Assembly (NCBI GenBank): GCA_002440085.1 | Contig: DJRM01000119.1 | Span: forward strand, 1 to 25,957 | DNA: 25,957 bases | Source: Bacteroidales bacterium UBA6360 | GTDB taxonomy: Bacteria; Bacteroidota; Bacteroidia; Bacteroidales; UBA932 | Direction: 5' to 3' | In this document: positions 1 to 9,720 of the stretch, piece by piece | Layout: each line of letters begins with the position of its first letter | How positions within the stretch are numbered: the stretch's first letter is position 1 | The notes under the pieces: model-generated | What the model was told of the DNA's origin: nothing | Databases searched by the model: none | What the model saw: only the letters and a program-made list of their open reading frames with translations | Position numbers and translations under genes: made by a program

Positions 1-1487
1 GCACGGATAAGTCCCCTTGCGTTGTTCCCAGCTCGGCAGCCGTCAAACAGGACGTTGTCCAACCTTACCATCCCCTTGTAAACAAGAAGAACAGGTATCT
101 GCCCAGAAGCTTCAGAGACACAGTTCTTGAACTTGCAGTCTCTGAAAGTCACCCTTGCATCACCGGAGCCACCTGCCGCGACCATGATGCAGCCTTCGCC
201 GTTGGCCTTGCCGTTCGCGAAAGTGATGCCATCGAACACCGGTTCTGTCTGGTTGCCGAGGGTAAAGAAGCGGTTTCCGCCATTTCCGCCAAAGACAGTC
301 TCGTATGCGGAAATGTCACGCTGAGTTACATCCGTGCCTGTGCTGGAAGGGTCATAACCGCCATGGACGCGGAATTCGACTCTTGAAGCATAACCATTGT
401 ATTCCACTTTTATATTTTCCGCGGAATACGTTCCACCTGTAAAGTAGAAGTCCCTGTCGTCCACGTTGTCGGCGTTTTCATCAGACTCTGCCTGACTTCC
501 GTCCTTCTGCTTTATCATCTTGAGAAACTCAGCCATTCCCATTGCGTTCTCCCAGGAGAGGCCGTCTCCTGTTCCAGATGCCAGCGGCTTCACAAAGTAA
601 GGAAGGAGAGGAACTTTATCCGCATCGCCTCCTGGAACGACTATTGTGCCTTCATCCCACGGAGCAACAGAAGGCGAGTCAATAGAAACGATTGTTCCCG
701 AGACGTTTATATTCATGTCATATCTGAAGCCCTTTTTGAGTTCCGGCACACCGGTTAACGTTATATCCTTACCGTTGTAGTTGAACGTTACGAACACCTT
801 TGAAGCGTCAGCCTCAGAAGGGACGATAATCGCGGTGAAGCTTGTCCCGTTCTGCCCGGAAGTGGAGCCTTCCGCAGTGACAATATAAGGACTGACGTAC
901 ATCCTGTCCGAGTTCGGATGTCCCTCGGTAAATCCTGTCGAAGTCCACACCCGAAATCCTTGGACACGGGAGCCGTCTTCAATCCCGGACAAAGTAAAGC
1001 GGACCTTGGCCATCTGCCTTTCCATTTTCAGACGAAGGCTTCCGTCGCTCGTCCTGACCGCATCGGCAACTGTGCAAGTCATATAATCCGCTACAGCCAA
1101 ACGTTCCTTCGTGCGCTGCGAAGACTGGAGTTCAAAGTTTCCGAAAGTCGTTGATGTCTCCTTGGCAGGATAGAATGCCGAATAACTGACTGGAGCGGAA
1201 CCCCAACGCAAATAATAATAGTCAGTCGTCTGCCATCCTTTATCGGTCAGTTTGTATGTCACGTGACCGTCGTTGCAAAGAAGTGCAATCATATCACCCT
1301 CGTTAAACTCAGTTTCTTTTCCATCCGTAATCGGATTTGACTTCGTGAATGGAGAAGCTATTTCCGGGATTATGCGTATGGCATGGTCATCACTGTCAAA
1401 CGAAAGCTGCACTTTTTCTTTCTCGCAAGAAAAAAACGCAAGTGTCGCTGCAAAGACGGCCATCAATTTTGATATTCCTGATTTCAT
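1..1487 (-). CDS. Fimbrillin-like / beta-helix surface lipoprotein, 3' end beyond window
   Basis: The reading frame stays open from the start to base 1, giving 495 codons with no stop, so the C-terminus lies outside the window. The leader is a lipoprotein signal with the lipidated cysteine at residue 21 (FFSCEKEK). Residues about 25-275 look like a fimbrillin-like (FimA/Mfa type) domain. Residues about 300 onward begin a right-handed parallel beta-helix, with GDGLSWENA, GGYDPSSTGTD and FDGITFANGKA. The beta-helix is clearly homologous to the neighbouring 726-aa protein, but there the fimbrillin part follows the helix. Two in-frame ATGs lie at 1493 and 1487. I chose 1487 because AGGGAAA is better spaced from it. 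Only 13 bases separate it from the preceding gene's stop, so it should be the last visible gene of the SusCD operon. Likely role: surface adhesin or glycan binder (inference). Confidence 0.85.
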   Translation of the reverse strand, partial: MKSGISKLMAVFAATLAFFSCEKEKVQLSFDSDDHAIRIIPEIASPFTKSNPITDGKETEFNEGDMIALLCNDGHVTYKLTDKGWQTTDYYYLRWGSAPVSYSAFYPAKETSTTFGNFELQSSQRTKERLAVADYMTCTVADAVRTSDGSLRLKMERQMAKVRFTLSGIEDGSRVQGFRVWTSTGFTEGHPNSDRMYVSPYIVTAEGSTSGQNGTSFTAIIVPSEADASKVFVTFNYNGKDITLTGVPELKKGFRYDMNINVSGTIVSIDSPSVAPWDEGTIVVPGGDADKVPLLPYFVKPLASGTGDGLSWENAMGMAEFLKMIKQKDGSQAESDENADNVDDRDFYFTGGTYSAENIKVEYNGYASRVEFRVHGGYDPSSTGTDVTQRDISAYETVFGGNGGNRFFTLGNQTEPVFDGITFANGKANGEGCIMVAAGGSGDARVTFRDCKFKNCVSEASGQIPVLLVYKGMVRLDNVLFDGCRAGNNARGLIR

Positions 1488-1500
1488 AGTCATTTCCCTA

Positions 1501-3681
1501 TTATTTTATGGTTATTGACATTTGGCCGGAAGAGACCGATTTTGTTGTAGAAATGTTGATTGTGAGCTCGGCTGTCTTTCCCGGGACGAGTTCTATGTCG
1601 GACGATGATGTCCATAAATACTGGCGTTTGTTAAAAGTTGCCTTAACCGAGAGTGAACCGGCAGAAACAGTCTGCGGCACAGTAATTAGTTCATAAGAGC
1701 TCTCTCCGACATTAGGGAACATATTGACAGGAGCACCATCGGCAACAACTGATGGTAAATCCGCGCCAAGGTCACATTTTCCCTCCGCCTTGAGTCCTCC
1801 GACAGAAAGAGATGCTATTTTCGACGTCACAACAGGAGCTCCGTCCAGAGTAAGTCTGACAATCAGCCTTGTATTGAGGTGGCCGAGTCTAAGTTGAATC
1901 TTGCCGTCAGAAAGGTCTGTTGATGGGTTCACGCTGCCTTTCCAAAGTACGAAATCAGCTGCAGTGAGTTCTGCTGTCGTTGCCTGGTTGCTTGGACACG
2001 ACACTGCAACAGAGCCGTCAACCATATCGGCATAAGGGGCATACGCGGTGACCGTCACTGCCGTGCCCTTGCCGTCCCACAACATGGTTTCTCCGTCCTC
2101 GGCAATATATTCGTTTCCACGCCGAATCATTTTCTTGTTGTAAGAATAGATGCCTTCCGGGTTTGTGAGAATAAAACCGAACGATTCCGGACTGCTGAAA
2201 ACATTTCCACCGGAAAAAGGAGTGGCAGACACGCTTAAACGCAGAGTCTTAGAAGCTTCGCCCTCAAGACAAGGGTCGTATGCTCCAGGAAGGAGCTTTG
2301 AAGGGTTGCGCGCCTCCCCTCTTTGGTCAACGGAGAAACCATCGCACCAGTCAGCGAACACTGCTCCGATGCCGGTGCAGATGTCCGGATTGAAGTTCCT
2401 CGCATAACCCTCAAGTTCTGAAGCCGTCGCATGGCCAGGCAAAGTGACCTCTGCCGGATTCCAGACATATACTCCGTCTGTAAGCTGGCCTGAAGGAGCT
2501 GATGTCACATCGGTGGAAGAGGATACGAAACCGGCTCCGCTGACGGAGTTGAATATGTTGTATCCACCGGAAACGGACTTGTTAGCATCGCCGTTCACGA
2601 GAAAGCCCGGCTTTGAGTTCGTGTTCACCGCTATGCTGTTGGCTATGACAGTGCCCCTTGCAGGAGCAGACTCGCAGCGTATTGCAGCCGTGTTGTCGTC
2701 CGATACTATCGTCGAATTGAGGACAAGCATAGCGCCGCCGCCGTTCAGAGCTCCGGCCATAGACTGGTTACCGGCCGCGTTGCCGACAATTGTTGAGTTA
2801 TTGATGCAGACAATACCGCTGGAAAGCTGTATTCCGGAGCCCCAGTCGCTGCCCACACGGTTGTCGTGAATGCTGCAGCGGTCAAGGAAAATCACCGCGG
2901 TGTTGGCATTTCCCCTTATCGCTCCGCCCCTTGAAGTTCCGGAGCATCCGCTGAATTCACAAGCTTTGAAACGAGCCTGGCCGGAGACCACGTAAGCCGC
3001 GCCACCTCCGGCATAGCTATTAGTTGTGGCTGCACTCACGCAATCCTCAAAGCGGCAATTTACAAATTCGACCAAAGTTCCGGCATCACCATCAACAAAG
3101 ACTCCGGCTCCGCTCTTCTGTGAGGAAGCAGTCTTTTCGCTGATGTAGCCGTTGCGGAATGTGATTCCGTCAAATGACGAGGTTCCTCCGAGAACGCAAA
3201 GAAGTCCGCAGTCTCCATCATCGGCTCTCTTGTTCTTGTTCACGTCGCCGCTGAACACTGTCTTGTGATTCTCCACATCCCGTGAACTTACGTCCGTACC
3301 TTTACTCAGAATGCTGTATCCGCCCATTACAGGACCTATTTTCTTCCTTAACTCAGGACCGAAAACGGAACCGCTTGACATGTAATAGTCACCTTCGGAA
3401 AGGTAGATCTTAGCCTTTGACAAATCCGTCTGGTCTGAAAGGAGGCTCAGGAATGTGTCCGCGTCGATGGCGTTATCCCACGATGAACCGTCCATTTCCC
3501 CTTCACCATACGGAGTGACGAAGATGACCTTGTCATCCTTGCCCCAGAAGTCCTCGTCATCGAGATCGTCCTTTTCCTCCACGAGCGGAGGCGGAACCAT
3601 CTGATATGTCTTCTGACACGCGCCGGCGCCGAGGATGGACACGACGGCAAGCGTCACTGCTAATATTCTTCTCATATTCAT
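1501..3681 (-). CDS. Beta-helix (choice-of-anchor Q type) plus fimbrillin-like lipoprotein
   Basis: This 726-aa protein has a lipoprotein signal with cysteine 22 (GAGACQK) and a very acidic stretch at residues 34-50. Residues about 52-470 form a right-handed parallel beta-helix: DGSSWDNA near the start, short repeated Asn/Gly/Ser-rich rungs (for example VEFVNCRFEDC), and the closing DQRGEARNPSKLLPGAYD. That closing motif is typical of beta-helix proteins with a choice-of-anchor Q end. Residues about 475-726 resemble a fimbrillin-like domain, including IQLRLGHLNTRLIVRLTLDG. No lyase catalytic signature was recognised, so an enzymatic role on polysaccharide is possible but unsupported. The start has two options, Met1 and Met3. 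It lies 42 bases after susD, and its order of domains is the reverse of the next gene. Probable location: outer membrane surface. Confidence 0.85.
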   Translation of the reverse strand: MNMRRILAVTLAVVSILGAGACQKTYQMVPPPLVEEKDDLDDEDFWGKDDKVIFVTPYGEGEMDGSSWDNAIDADTFLSLLSDQTDLSKAKIYLSEGDYYMSSGSVFGPELRKKIGPVMGGYSILSKGTDVSSRDVENHKTVFSGDVNKNKRADDGDCGLLCVLGGTSSFDGITFRNGYISEKTASSQKSGAGVFVDGDAGTLVEFVNCRFEDCVSAATTNSYAGGGAAYVVSGQARFKACEFSGCSGTSRGGAIRGNANTAVIFLDRCSIHDNRVGSDWGSGIQLSSGIVCINNSTIVGNAAGNQSMAGALNGGGAMLVLNSTIVSDDNTAAIRCESAPARGTVIANSIAVNTNSKPGFLVNGDANKSVSGGYNIFNSVSGAGFVSSSTDVTSAPSGQLTDGVYVWNPAEVTLPGHATASELEGYARNFNPDICTGIGAVFADWCDGFSVDQRGEARNPSKLLPGAYDPCLEGEASKTLRLSVSATPFSGGNVFSSPESFGFILTNPEGIYSYNKKMIRRGNEYIAEDGETMLWDGKGTAVTVTAYAPYADMVDGSVAVSCPSNQATTAELTAADFVLWKGSVNPSTDLSDGKIQLRLGHLNTRLIVRLTLDGAPVVTSKIASLSVGGLKAEGKCDLGADLPSVVADGAPVNMFPNVGESSYELITVPQTVSAGSLSVKATFNKRQYLWTSSSDIELVPGKTAELTINISTTKSVSSGQMSITIK

Positions 3682-3723
3682 ATTTTCATTGATTACGAAT
3701 CGTCTGATATAAAAATACCGTCT

Positions 3724-5487
3724 CTACCGGTTGATGTCCTGATAGCCCGGGTTCTGTTTGAGATACTTATTCTGTTCAAGAGCCTGGCGGGAAATAGGAT
3801 AAATCTCATAGTGGGTGTCGGCATCCTTCGGCTTGTCCCACCATGCCTCCTGAAATCTTCCGAAACGGATCAGGTCTGTCCTGCGGCGTCCCTCCTGAAT
3901 GAATTCGCGTCCCCATTCGTCGAGCATCTCGTCAAGGTCGAGCTTGACGCTGCCATCCGGCTGATAGGCTATTGATGAATTGAAGTCCACATAGTTCCTC
4001 TTCCGGACTTGGTTGAGAAGCTTACCCGCCTCGTCTGCCTGACCGGTGCGGAGAAGAGCCTCAGCCTCGGAGTAGTAGATTTCCGCATAGCGGATAACAG
4101 TGAGGTCAGACTCGATGTAATAGCCTCCGGTGAAAGAGTAGAACGGATACTTTACACAAAAGAGACCCGAGTTGAAGTCTCCGTTCCCGAGCTTGGAGTC
4201 CTTGCCAGAACCTGCTATGACCCCCTCTGCGGCCTTGTTGAGGAACTGCCCTACCTGGTCGCGGAGGTAGACGACATACTGGTTGTCCGGGTTCATCGCA
4301 TAGCCGGAGGATGTCTTGGTGTTGGGAATCTTGCCCTCAAGGAAGAACATTCCCTCGCGGGAGTTCACGCTTGTGTTGCGGTACTGCGCCCAGCGCTTGT
4401 CTCCGGCATATTTTTGGAATTTCTGTGACGGCATTCCAAGCTTATAGTCAAAGAGTTGGCGCGGATTCTGGTTGTCATAGCTCGGAGACAGGGCATATTT
4501 CGGATTCCTCTCCCCGTTCCCGTCAACACCGAGATAGTTGGCGCACCCGTAAGGCAGTGTCCTTCCGTAGAAGGTTCGGGGCGAGTTCTGCATGTGCCAG
4601 CTTATCGTGGTGTATGATCCCGGGAAGCCGAAGATGACTTCGTTGCAGTTCTCGTTGTTCCAGTCGAACGGCTCCCACCAATTTTCTGCAAGGCTGTATT
4701 CCCCGAACTCACCGCCGCGGATCCTGCGGCACCAGCTGATGCAGTCATCATAACGGTCAACGCCAATCCACTTTTCGGCATTGAGGTAGAGCCTCACGAG
4801 GAGTGCGGCCGCAGCGCCCTTGGTGAACGAGCCTTGGGTCGCACCCGGGCCTGATGTGCCGACCTTGGCCGGAAGATTGGTTACGCCATTCTTGAGCTCT
4901 GACTCGATGAACCCAAACAGCGTTTCCGGGGCCACCTGTACCCTGTTCTCGGGAAGGTTATTCACGGACTCGTCGGATGTCGTGGTGAGGATGCAATTCC
5001 TGTAGGTATTGAGGAGACGCAGGTAGAGATAGGCTCTCATGGTGCGCAACTGTCCCTTGAAAGCCTCAAATTCGGCTTCAGTAAGGGCGAACTTTGACGG
5101 ATTGAGTTTGGAAAGGTCGTCAAGGACAAGATTGCACTGCCCGATTCCGGTGTAGCATGCGTTCCACTCCGACGTCCAGTTCCAGCTGTCCTCGATGTTG
5201 GTCCAACTGTGCCTGTGGAGTATCTCCCACTTTCCACCGTCATACCACCACGTTCCCCTTGTCGGGGTGATGAAATGGTCCGCGGTCAGTTCCTCGTGCT
5301 CATAGAAGTCATACTCACAGCAGTAGACGTGCTCAAACGGGCGGAACACGGCCTGTATGACATCGGACTTCGTGTTGTAGTAGTTGTTGGTCATCACCTG
5401 GTCGTAGACCGTCTCGTTCAGATCCGTACAGGATGACGCCACGATAATTATGGCTGCAAGAGCCGAAAACCTTATGATATCTTTCAT
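3724..5487 (-). CDS. SusD/RagB-family outer-membrane nutrient-binding lipoprotein
   Basis: This 587-aa protein is a SusD homologue, the surface lipoprotein that caps a SusC channel and captures the substrate. The lipobox cysteine is residue 20 (VASSCTDLNET). The N-terminal region has the usual family helical pattern, with RAYLYLRLLNTYRN in the tetratricopeptide-like core. The C-terminus ends in the typical YPISRQALEQN...NPGY segment. It begins 13 bases after the susC stop, so the two are co-transcribed and presumably form one complex. Length is normal for the family. The substrate cannot be read from the sequence: the usual glycoside hydrolases are absent from this operon and a phosphodiesterase is present instead. 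Confidence 0.96.
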   Translation of the reverse strand: MKDIIRFSALAAIIIVASSCTDLNETVYDQVMTNNYYNTKSDVIQAVFRPFEHVYCCEYDFYEHEELTADHFITPTRGTWWYDGGKWEILHRHSWTNIEDSWNWTSEWNACYTGIGQCNLVLDDLSKLNPSKFALTEAEFEAFKGQLRTMRAYLYLRLLNTYRNCILTTTSDESVNNLPENRVQVAPETLFGFIESELKNGVTNLPAKVGTSGPGATQGSFTKGAAAALLVRLYLNAEKWIGVDRYDDCISWCRRIRGGEFGEYSLAENWWEPFDWNNENCNEVIFGFPGSYTTISWHMQNSPRTFYGRTLPYGCANYLGVDGNGERNPKYALSPSYDNQNPRQLFDYKLGMPSQKFQKYAGDKRWAQYRNTSVNSREGMFFLEGKIPNTKTSSGYAMNPDNQYVVYLRDQVGQFLNKAAEGVIAGSGKDSKLGNGDFNSGLFCVKYPFYSFTGGYYIESDLTVIRYAEIYYSEAEALLRTGQADEAGKLLNQVRKRNYVDFNSSIAYQPDGSVKLDLDEMLDEWGREFIQEGRRRTDLIRFGRFQEAWWDKPKDADTHYEIYPISRQALEQNKYLKQNPGYQDINR

Positions 5488-5500
5488 TTTTCCCTTTGTT

Positions 5501-8479
5501 TTAGAAGCCTATCTGAACTCCGAATATGAACTGGAACGCCGAAGGATAGTAGTTGTACGAGCCACCGAATGTGCCCGGGGTAAGTCCGTTCACCTCGTAA
5601 GTTGAAGGATCCACGCCCTCAAAGCGGGTCAGAGTATAGAGGTTCCTTGCCGTCCCGTAAACCCTGAAGCTGTCGATGAATTTCCGGTTGAGGCGGAGTG
5701 TGTAGCCGAGGGTTATGTAATCAAGTTTGAGATAGTCACCCTTCTCGATGAAGTAGTCGGTGATGACGTTCAGACCGGTCTTGATGTGCGCATTCTTCGA
5801 ATATGCCTTTGTGAGTACATTCCCGCTCATTCCCTGAAGTCCGAAGTAGAAGTCGTGGACGTTGAATATGTCGAATCCGGCCGCTCCGGTGAAGGCAACT
5901 GCAAGATCGAAGTTGCGCCATGTGAAATTGTGCGTCATGCTTCCCGTAAATTTCGGAAGTCCGTTTCCGGTCACGCACTTATCGTCCTCGGAGCCTTCGG
6001 AAATCGGGATTATATTGTCTTTGTGGTCATATATGAGCCAGTTCCCGGCCTTATCGACTCCGGCATACCGCCAGGTGTAGTAGTTTCCTATGCGCTGCCC
6101 TTCCTCGATTCTCTGAAGATAGCCCGGGTTGTTCGGATTGGACATGGTGCAGACGTTGTAGTAGCTCTGACCCTGATAAGTGTCGTTCGAGAAACTCATG
6201 AAGCGGTTGTCGCTTGTGGCACCGACGAGAGATATGCTCCAATTGAACTTGTCGTTCCGGATGGCATCCACCGTTATGTCAAACTCGAATCCACGGTTGC
6301 GGAGAGTTCCGACGTTAGTGTATATCGTCTTGAAAAGGTGCGGTGGCACGGAAACCTCATATTCGCCCAGAAGGTCCGACTGCCTGCGGATGAAGTAATT
6401 GAGCGAGCCGCTGATACGATGGTTGAGCAGGGAAAAGTCAATACCGACATTCTGGTTGTGTCCCTTTTCCCAGCGAAGTTCCGTATTCACGTTTTTCGAT
6501 GGGCCCCAGACGTGGAAGTCGGAGCCGTTATACTGGTAGTTCCCGAACGCGCGGTAGGTCGCCAGTGACATGTAGCTGCCGAAATCCTGGTTTCCGGTAA
6601 CACCGTAATCATACCTGAACTTCAGGTCGTTGATCCATGACGACGCCCATGACATGAAAGGCTCGTCAGAGATTCGCCATCCGGCCGAAATGGCTGGAAA
6701 ATTACCCCACTTGTGGTTCTGTCCGAACTTTGAGGAGCCCTCGTGGCGAAGCGAGACGGACAGGAGGTAGCGCTCCTTCCAATCATAGTTCAATCGTCCG
6801 TAGAAGGATATGAGCTTGCTGTCATTCTTGTAGGAGCCCATCAGCACCTGTCCCTCCTTGGAAGCCCATTCACCGGCACCGAGATTATTGTAGGTGAGCC
6901 CATCGGAAGTGAAGTCCTGATTACTTGCGGACATTCCGGAATTAACGACATAGAAATAGCTGTAGCCGGCCATTGCCCTGAGGCGATGTTCTCCGAACTG
7001 TGCGCTGAAATTGGTCACCCAGTCAAAGTTAATCTGGGATGATTTGTCAAACGATCTGGAGGCATCGCCCTTTATCTGGTCGTTCTGGTGCCATGAGATT
7101 GTCGACGGCGCAAAATACCCGCCGAACTTATCTACCTCATATCCGGAAACCGTAGCCTTTGAAGTAAGGCTGTAGTCAGGATGCTTCGGGGTGAAGAGCG
7201 GGAGAAGGTTTATCTGCGCACCCGCGTTCCATTCGAGGAGTTTAATTTCCGTGTCGCTTTTCACTTCCATCATGGATTCGACAACATTGGAATAGTTGGA
7301 GCCGGAAGGGAAATGATAGTAACCGTTAGACGTTGTCTCATCGTATACCGGTGCTGTCGGGTTTATTCCGAGGACGCTGGAGTATGAGCCCGTAGCCTTG
7401 TTGCGGTTGATGATTCGCGGTGTTATATTCGCCGTGAACGTGAAGAGACCGCCTTTTGTGGTATGGCTCACGCCTGCCCTCGCGCCGTATTCGCGGCGGT
7501 CCGAACTTAGGTCAATGCCGCGCGCATAGCGGTAATCGGCTGTCACCCTGTAGTTTGTCTTCGCATTGCCACCGGAAACGGTGAGGGTGTGCAGATGGCT
7601 GAAACCGAGCCTTGTCGTTTCCTTGAACCAGTCGGTGCTCGCTCCGAGGTCATCGAGAGGATTATTCACTGTCCTGTATGCCCTGTACTGCTCGGCTGTC
7701 ATCATGTCAAGTTCGTTTTTCGGAGCGTTGAGAGTGACTGTTCCTCCGTAGGTTGTGTGGATGCTGCCGTCCTTGCTGCCTTTCTTGAGGTTCACGAGAA
7801 TGACACCATTGCTTCCGCGCGTTCCGTAAATCGCTGATGCCGCACCGTCCTTCAGGACGTCTATGGACTCGATGTCAGCCGGGTTGATGTTGGTGAGGTC
7901 ACCGCCCGGGACTCCGTCGACGACAACGAACGGGCCGTTGCCGGCACTCCTTGAAGAGACACCGCGAATCTGTATGCTTCCTGTGTTGTTCGGATCCGCA
8001 ACCGCAGTGTTGGAGACGGTCACACCGGAAACCTTGCCCTGGATGAGCATCGATGCGTCAAGGCTGCTGACTGAACTGAAATCCTTGGCTCCGACATGCG
8101 AAATCGCCGAGGTCATTTCCTTCCTTTTCATCGAGCCATAGCCAACGACGACAACCTCGTCAAGGATTGTCTTTTCTTCCTCAAGCACGACACGGATGTC
8201 GCCTCCGCTGACATGAACCCTGGCAGTCTTGTAGCCTACCGAGGATATTTCCAAAGACGAGCCGACAGCCGCCTTTATCTCGAATTTGCCGTCAAGGTCA
8301 GTCACGACTCCAGTCTGCGTTCCCACCACGACAACACCAGCCTGAATGACAGGCTCACCATCGGAATCCACCACAACGCCCTTCACGAGAGAGTCGGACT
8401 GCGCGAAGAGAGCCGTGCTGGAGAGAAACGTCACTATGAGGACCAGAACTGGTGACAGTCTGAACTTTAACTTGTTCAT
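5501..8479 (-). CDS. SusC/RagA-family TonB-linked outer-membrane transporter
   Basis: This 992-aa TonB-dependent channel imports substrate across the outer membrane together with the SusD partner encoded directly downstream. It has a signal peptide with probable cleavage near residue 26 (STALFAQ). A carboxypeptidase-regulatory-like domain spans about residues 32-103 (VKGVVVDSDGEPVIQAGVVV). A TonB-box-like segment DEVVVVGYG follows at about 107-115. The plug lies at about 118-235 and contains the SusC signature IESIDVLKDGAASAIYGTRG. The remainder is a 22-strand-type barrel ending in an aromatic residue (VQIGF). No STN domain is seen at the N-terminus, so a FecIR-like sigma/anti-sigma route is not suggested. 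It lies 49 bases after the phosphodiesterase gene with no promoter motif in between. Confidence 0.97.
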   Translation of the reverse strand: MNKLKFRLSPVLVLIVTFLSSTALFAQSDSLVKGVVVDSDGEPVIQAGVVVVGTQTGVVTDLDGKFEIKAAVGSSLEISSVGYKTARVHVSGGDIRVVLEEEKTILDEVVVVGYGSMKRKEMTSAISHVGAKDFSSVSSLDASMLIQGKVSGVTVSNTAVADPNNTGSIQIRGVSSRSAGNGPFVVVDGVPGGDLTNINPADIESIDVLKDGAASAIYGTRGSNGVILVNLKKGSKDGSIHTTYGGTVTLNAPKNELDMMTAEQYRAYRTVNNPLDDLGASTDWFKETTRLGFSHLHTLTVSGGNAKTNYRVTADYRYARGIDLSSDRREYGARAGVSHTTKGGLFTFTANITPRIINRNKATGSYSSVLGINPTAPVYDETTSNGYYHFPSGSNYSNVVESMMEVKSDTEIKLLEWNAGAQINLLPLFTPKHPDYSLTSKATVSGYEVDKFGGYFAPSTISWHQNDQIKGDASRSFDKSSQINFDWVTNFSAQFGEHRLRAMAGYSYFYVVNSGMSASNQDFTSDGLTYNNLGAGEWASKEGQVLMGSYKNDSKLISFYGRLNYDWKERYLLSVSLRHEGSSKFGQNHKWGNFPAISAGWRISDEPFMSWASSWINDLKFRYDYGVTGNQDFGSYMSLATYRAFGNYQYNGSDFHVWGPSKNVNTELRWEKGHNQNVGIDFSLLNHRISGSLNYFIRRQSDLLGEYEVSVPPHLFKTIYTNVGTLRNRGFEFDITVDAIRNDKFNWSISLVGATSDNRFMSFSNDTYQGQSYYNVCTMSNPNNPGYLQRIEEGQRIGNYYTWRYAGVDKAGNWLIYDHKDNIIPISEGSEDDKCVTGNGLPKFTGSMTHNFTWRNFDLAVAFTGAAGFDIFNVHDFYFGLQGMSGNVLTKAYSKNAHIKTGLNVITDYFIEKGDYLKLDYITLGYTLRLNRKFIDSFRVYGTARNLYTLTRFEGVDPSTYEVNGLTPGTFGGSYNYYPSAFQFIFGVQIGF

Positions 8480-8528
8480 AATGATAGTTTTTATGTTAAT
8501 TATATGTTTATCTTTGACGGAACGCTGA

Positions 8529-9644
8529 CTAACGGCGACCGCGTGAATTGAGCGAACTTATGAGAGCCTCCGGTGAGTCTGTCATTATCATCTTCACGTC
8601 CGGATAGATCTCGAGGAGTTCAGTGATCTGCTCCTCCTTGACCCCGTATTCAGGAATGTTGGCGCCCGAAAGGTAGATCACCGAGCAGAGCATGCCGTCG
8701 CTCACCGCAGAGCCGACTGGGGTATTGTCCGTGCTGGTGTAGGAATACTGCACGAAATACGGCCCGGCAAGTCCCTTGAGAGGAGCGTATAACGTTGCCC
8801 AGGTGTATGCGTGAGCATTCGGATTTATGGCGAGCACTTCCCGGATTTTCGCCTCGCTGTTGCAGTAGAACCACACCTGCTCCATCATTCCGAGCTTTGC
8901 GACAACCGACATCACTTCAGCGGTGGAGGCGGTGCGCGGAGAATAGTCGATGTCGACATAGATTCTTCCGCGGCAGGCCTTGAGGAACTCCTCAAGCGTC
9001 GGCATAGTCTCGTTTGTGACATTGCCGTTGCGGTCAAGCAACCTATAGGACTTGATTTCCGCAAGGGTCAGGCTAGTGATGTCGCCCGTCCCGTTTGTTG
9101 TCCTATTGATTGAAAGGTCGTGGCAGACAACGATTTCGCCATCCTTGGTGCGCTGGGTATCGCACTCTATGGCCTCTGCACCGGAGGCTATGGCAGCAGC
9201 CACCGAAGAAACTGAATTCTCGGGAATTGACGGGTCATTAGTATGGGCTCGGTGAGTCATCACCCAAATTTTCTTATAAGAAGGATCCCTGAAGTTCTGC
9301 TGTGCAGAAGACAAGGCTTCTAGAGGATAGCAGCGGAGCCGTTTGCTATAGTCCTCGATTGCGGAAGAGGTAAGCTTAATCTGATAGTCGGCACCTTCCG
9401 TATATTGATGTACGGCGGGTTCCGGAGTTACTGCCTCGACTATCGTCCCGTCACCGAAATCCACGGTGAACGCCGTGCCGGAGCTGACACCCTTAAGATA
9501 GACGTTTACATTTTCCTCGAGCATAACACGTGTCGGAGCCGACACGGAAGGATTGACAGGGATTTCGTCCTTTGGCGAACATCCCGAAATGAGAACGGCA
9601 ACAAGTGCCGTGATTGCTGCTTGCATTGCTTTCGTGAATGACAT
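8529..9644 (-). CDS. Glycerophosphodiester phosphodiesterase (GDPD) family lipoprotein
   Basis: Predicted to hydrolyse glycerophosphodiesters to glycerol-3-phosphate and an alcohol, outside the cytoplasm. The lipobox cysteine is residue 22 (LISGCSPKDE). A short beta-domain with FTVDFGDGT (about residues 35-105, PKD-like) precedes the catalytic TIM barrel. Barrel motifs are His131-Arg132, Glu142-Asn143 (PENS), Glu160 and Asp162 in ECDTQRTKDG, and His175 in VVCHD, matching the metal and catalytic positions of the family. The usual HRG is HRA here and the gap to PENS is longer. The expected IELK-like motif reads VDIDY. It is the first gene of the SusCD unit, which is unusual. Broader substrates such as teichoic-acid-like polymers or glycerophosphoinositol are possible; the choice among them is inference. 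Confidence 0.92.
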   Translation of the reverse strand: MSFTKAMQAAITALVAVLISGCSPKDEIPVNPSVSAPTRVMLEENVNVYLKGVSSGTAFTVDFGDGTIVEAVTPEPAVHQYTEGADYQIKLTSSAIEDYSKRLRCYPLEALSSAQQNFRDPSYKKIWVMTHRAHTNDPSIPENSVSSVAAAIASGAEAIECDTQRTKDGEIVVCHDLSINRTTNGTGDITSLTLAEIKSYRLLDRNGNVTNETMPTLEEFLKACRGRIYVDIDYSPRTASTAEVMSVVAKLGMMEQVWFYCNSEAKIREVLAINPNAHAYTWATLYAPLKGLAGPYFVQYSYTSTDNTPVGSAVSDGMLCSVIYLSGANIPEYGVKEEQITELLEIYPDVKMIMTDSPEALISSLNSRGRR

Positions 9645-9720
9645 AGTTTATTAGTTTTTTGTCAGGGAAACACCAGGGGAATACATGGAAATGCCCGGCA
9701 TTTTCCTACAGTGCACATCG

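Noticed and set aside
1491..1500. TTTCCCTA as a fourth copy of the proposed operator
   Set aside because: In the gene's own direction it reads TAGGGAAATG at the start codon, inside an operon, and is better explained as a ribosome-binding-type purine stretch.
5786..6568. Open frame of 260 codons on the plus strand
   Set aside because: Antisense to susC, no promoter, signal or domain; typical of a GC-balanced gene's complementary strand.
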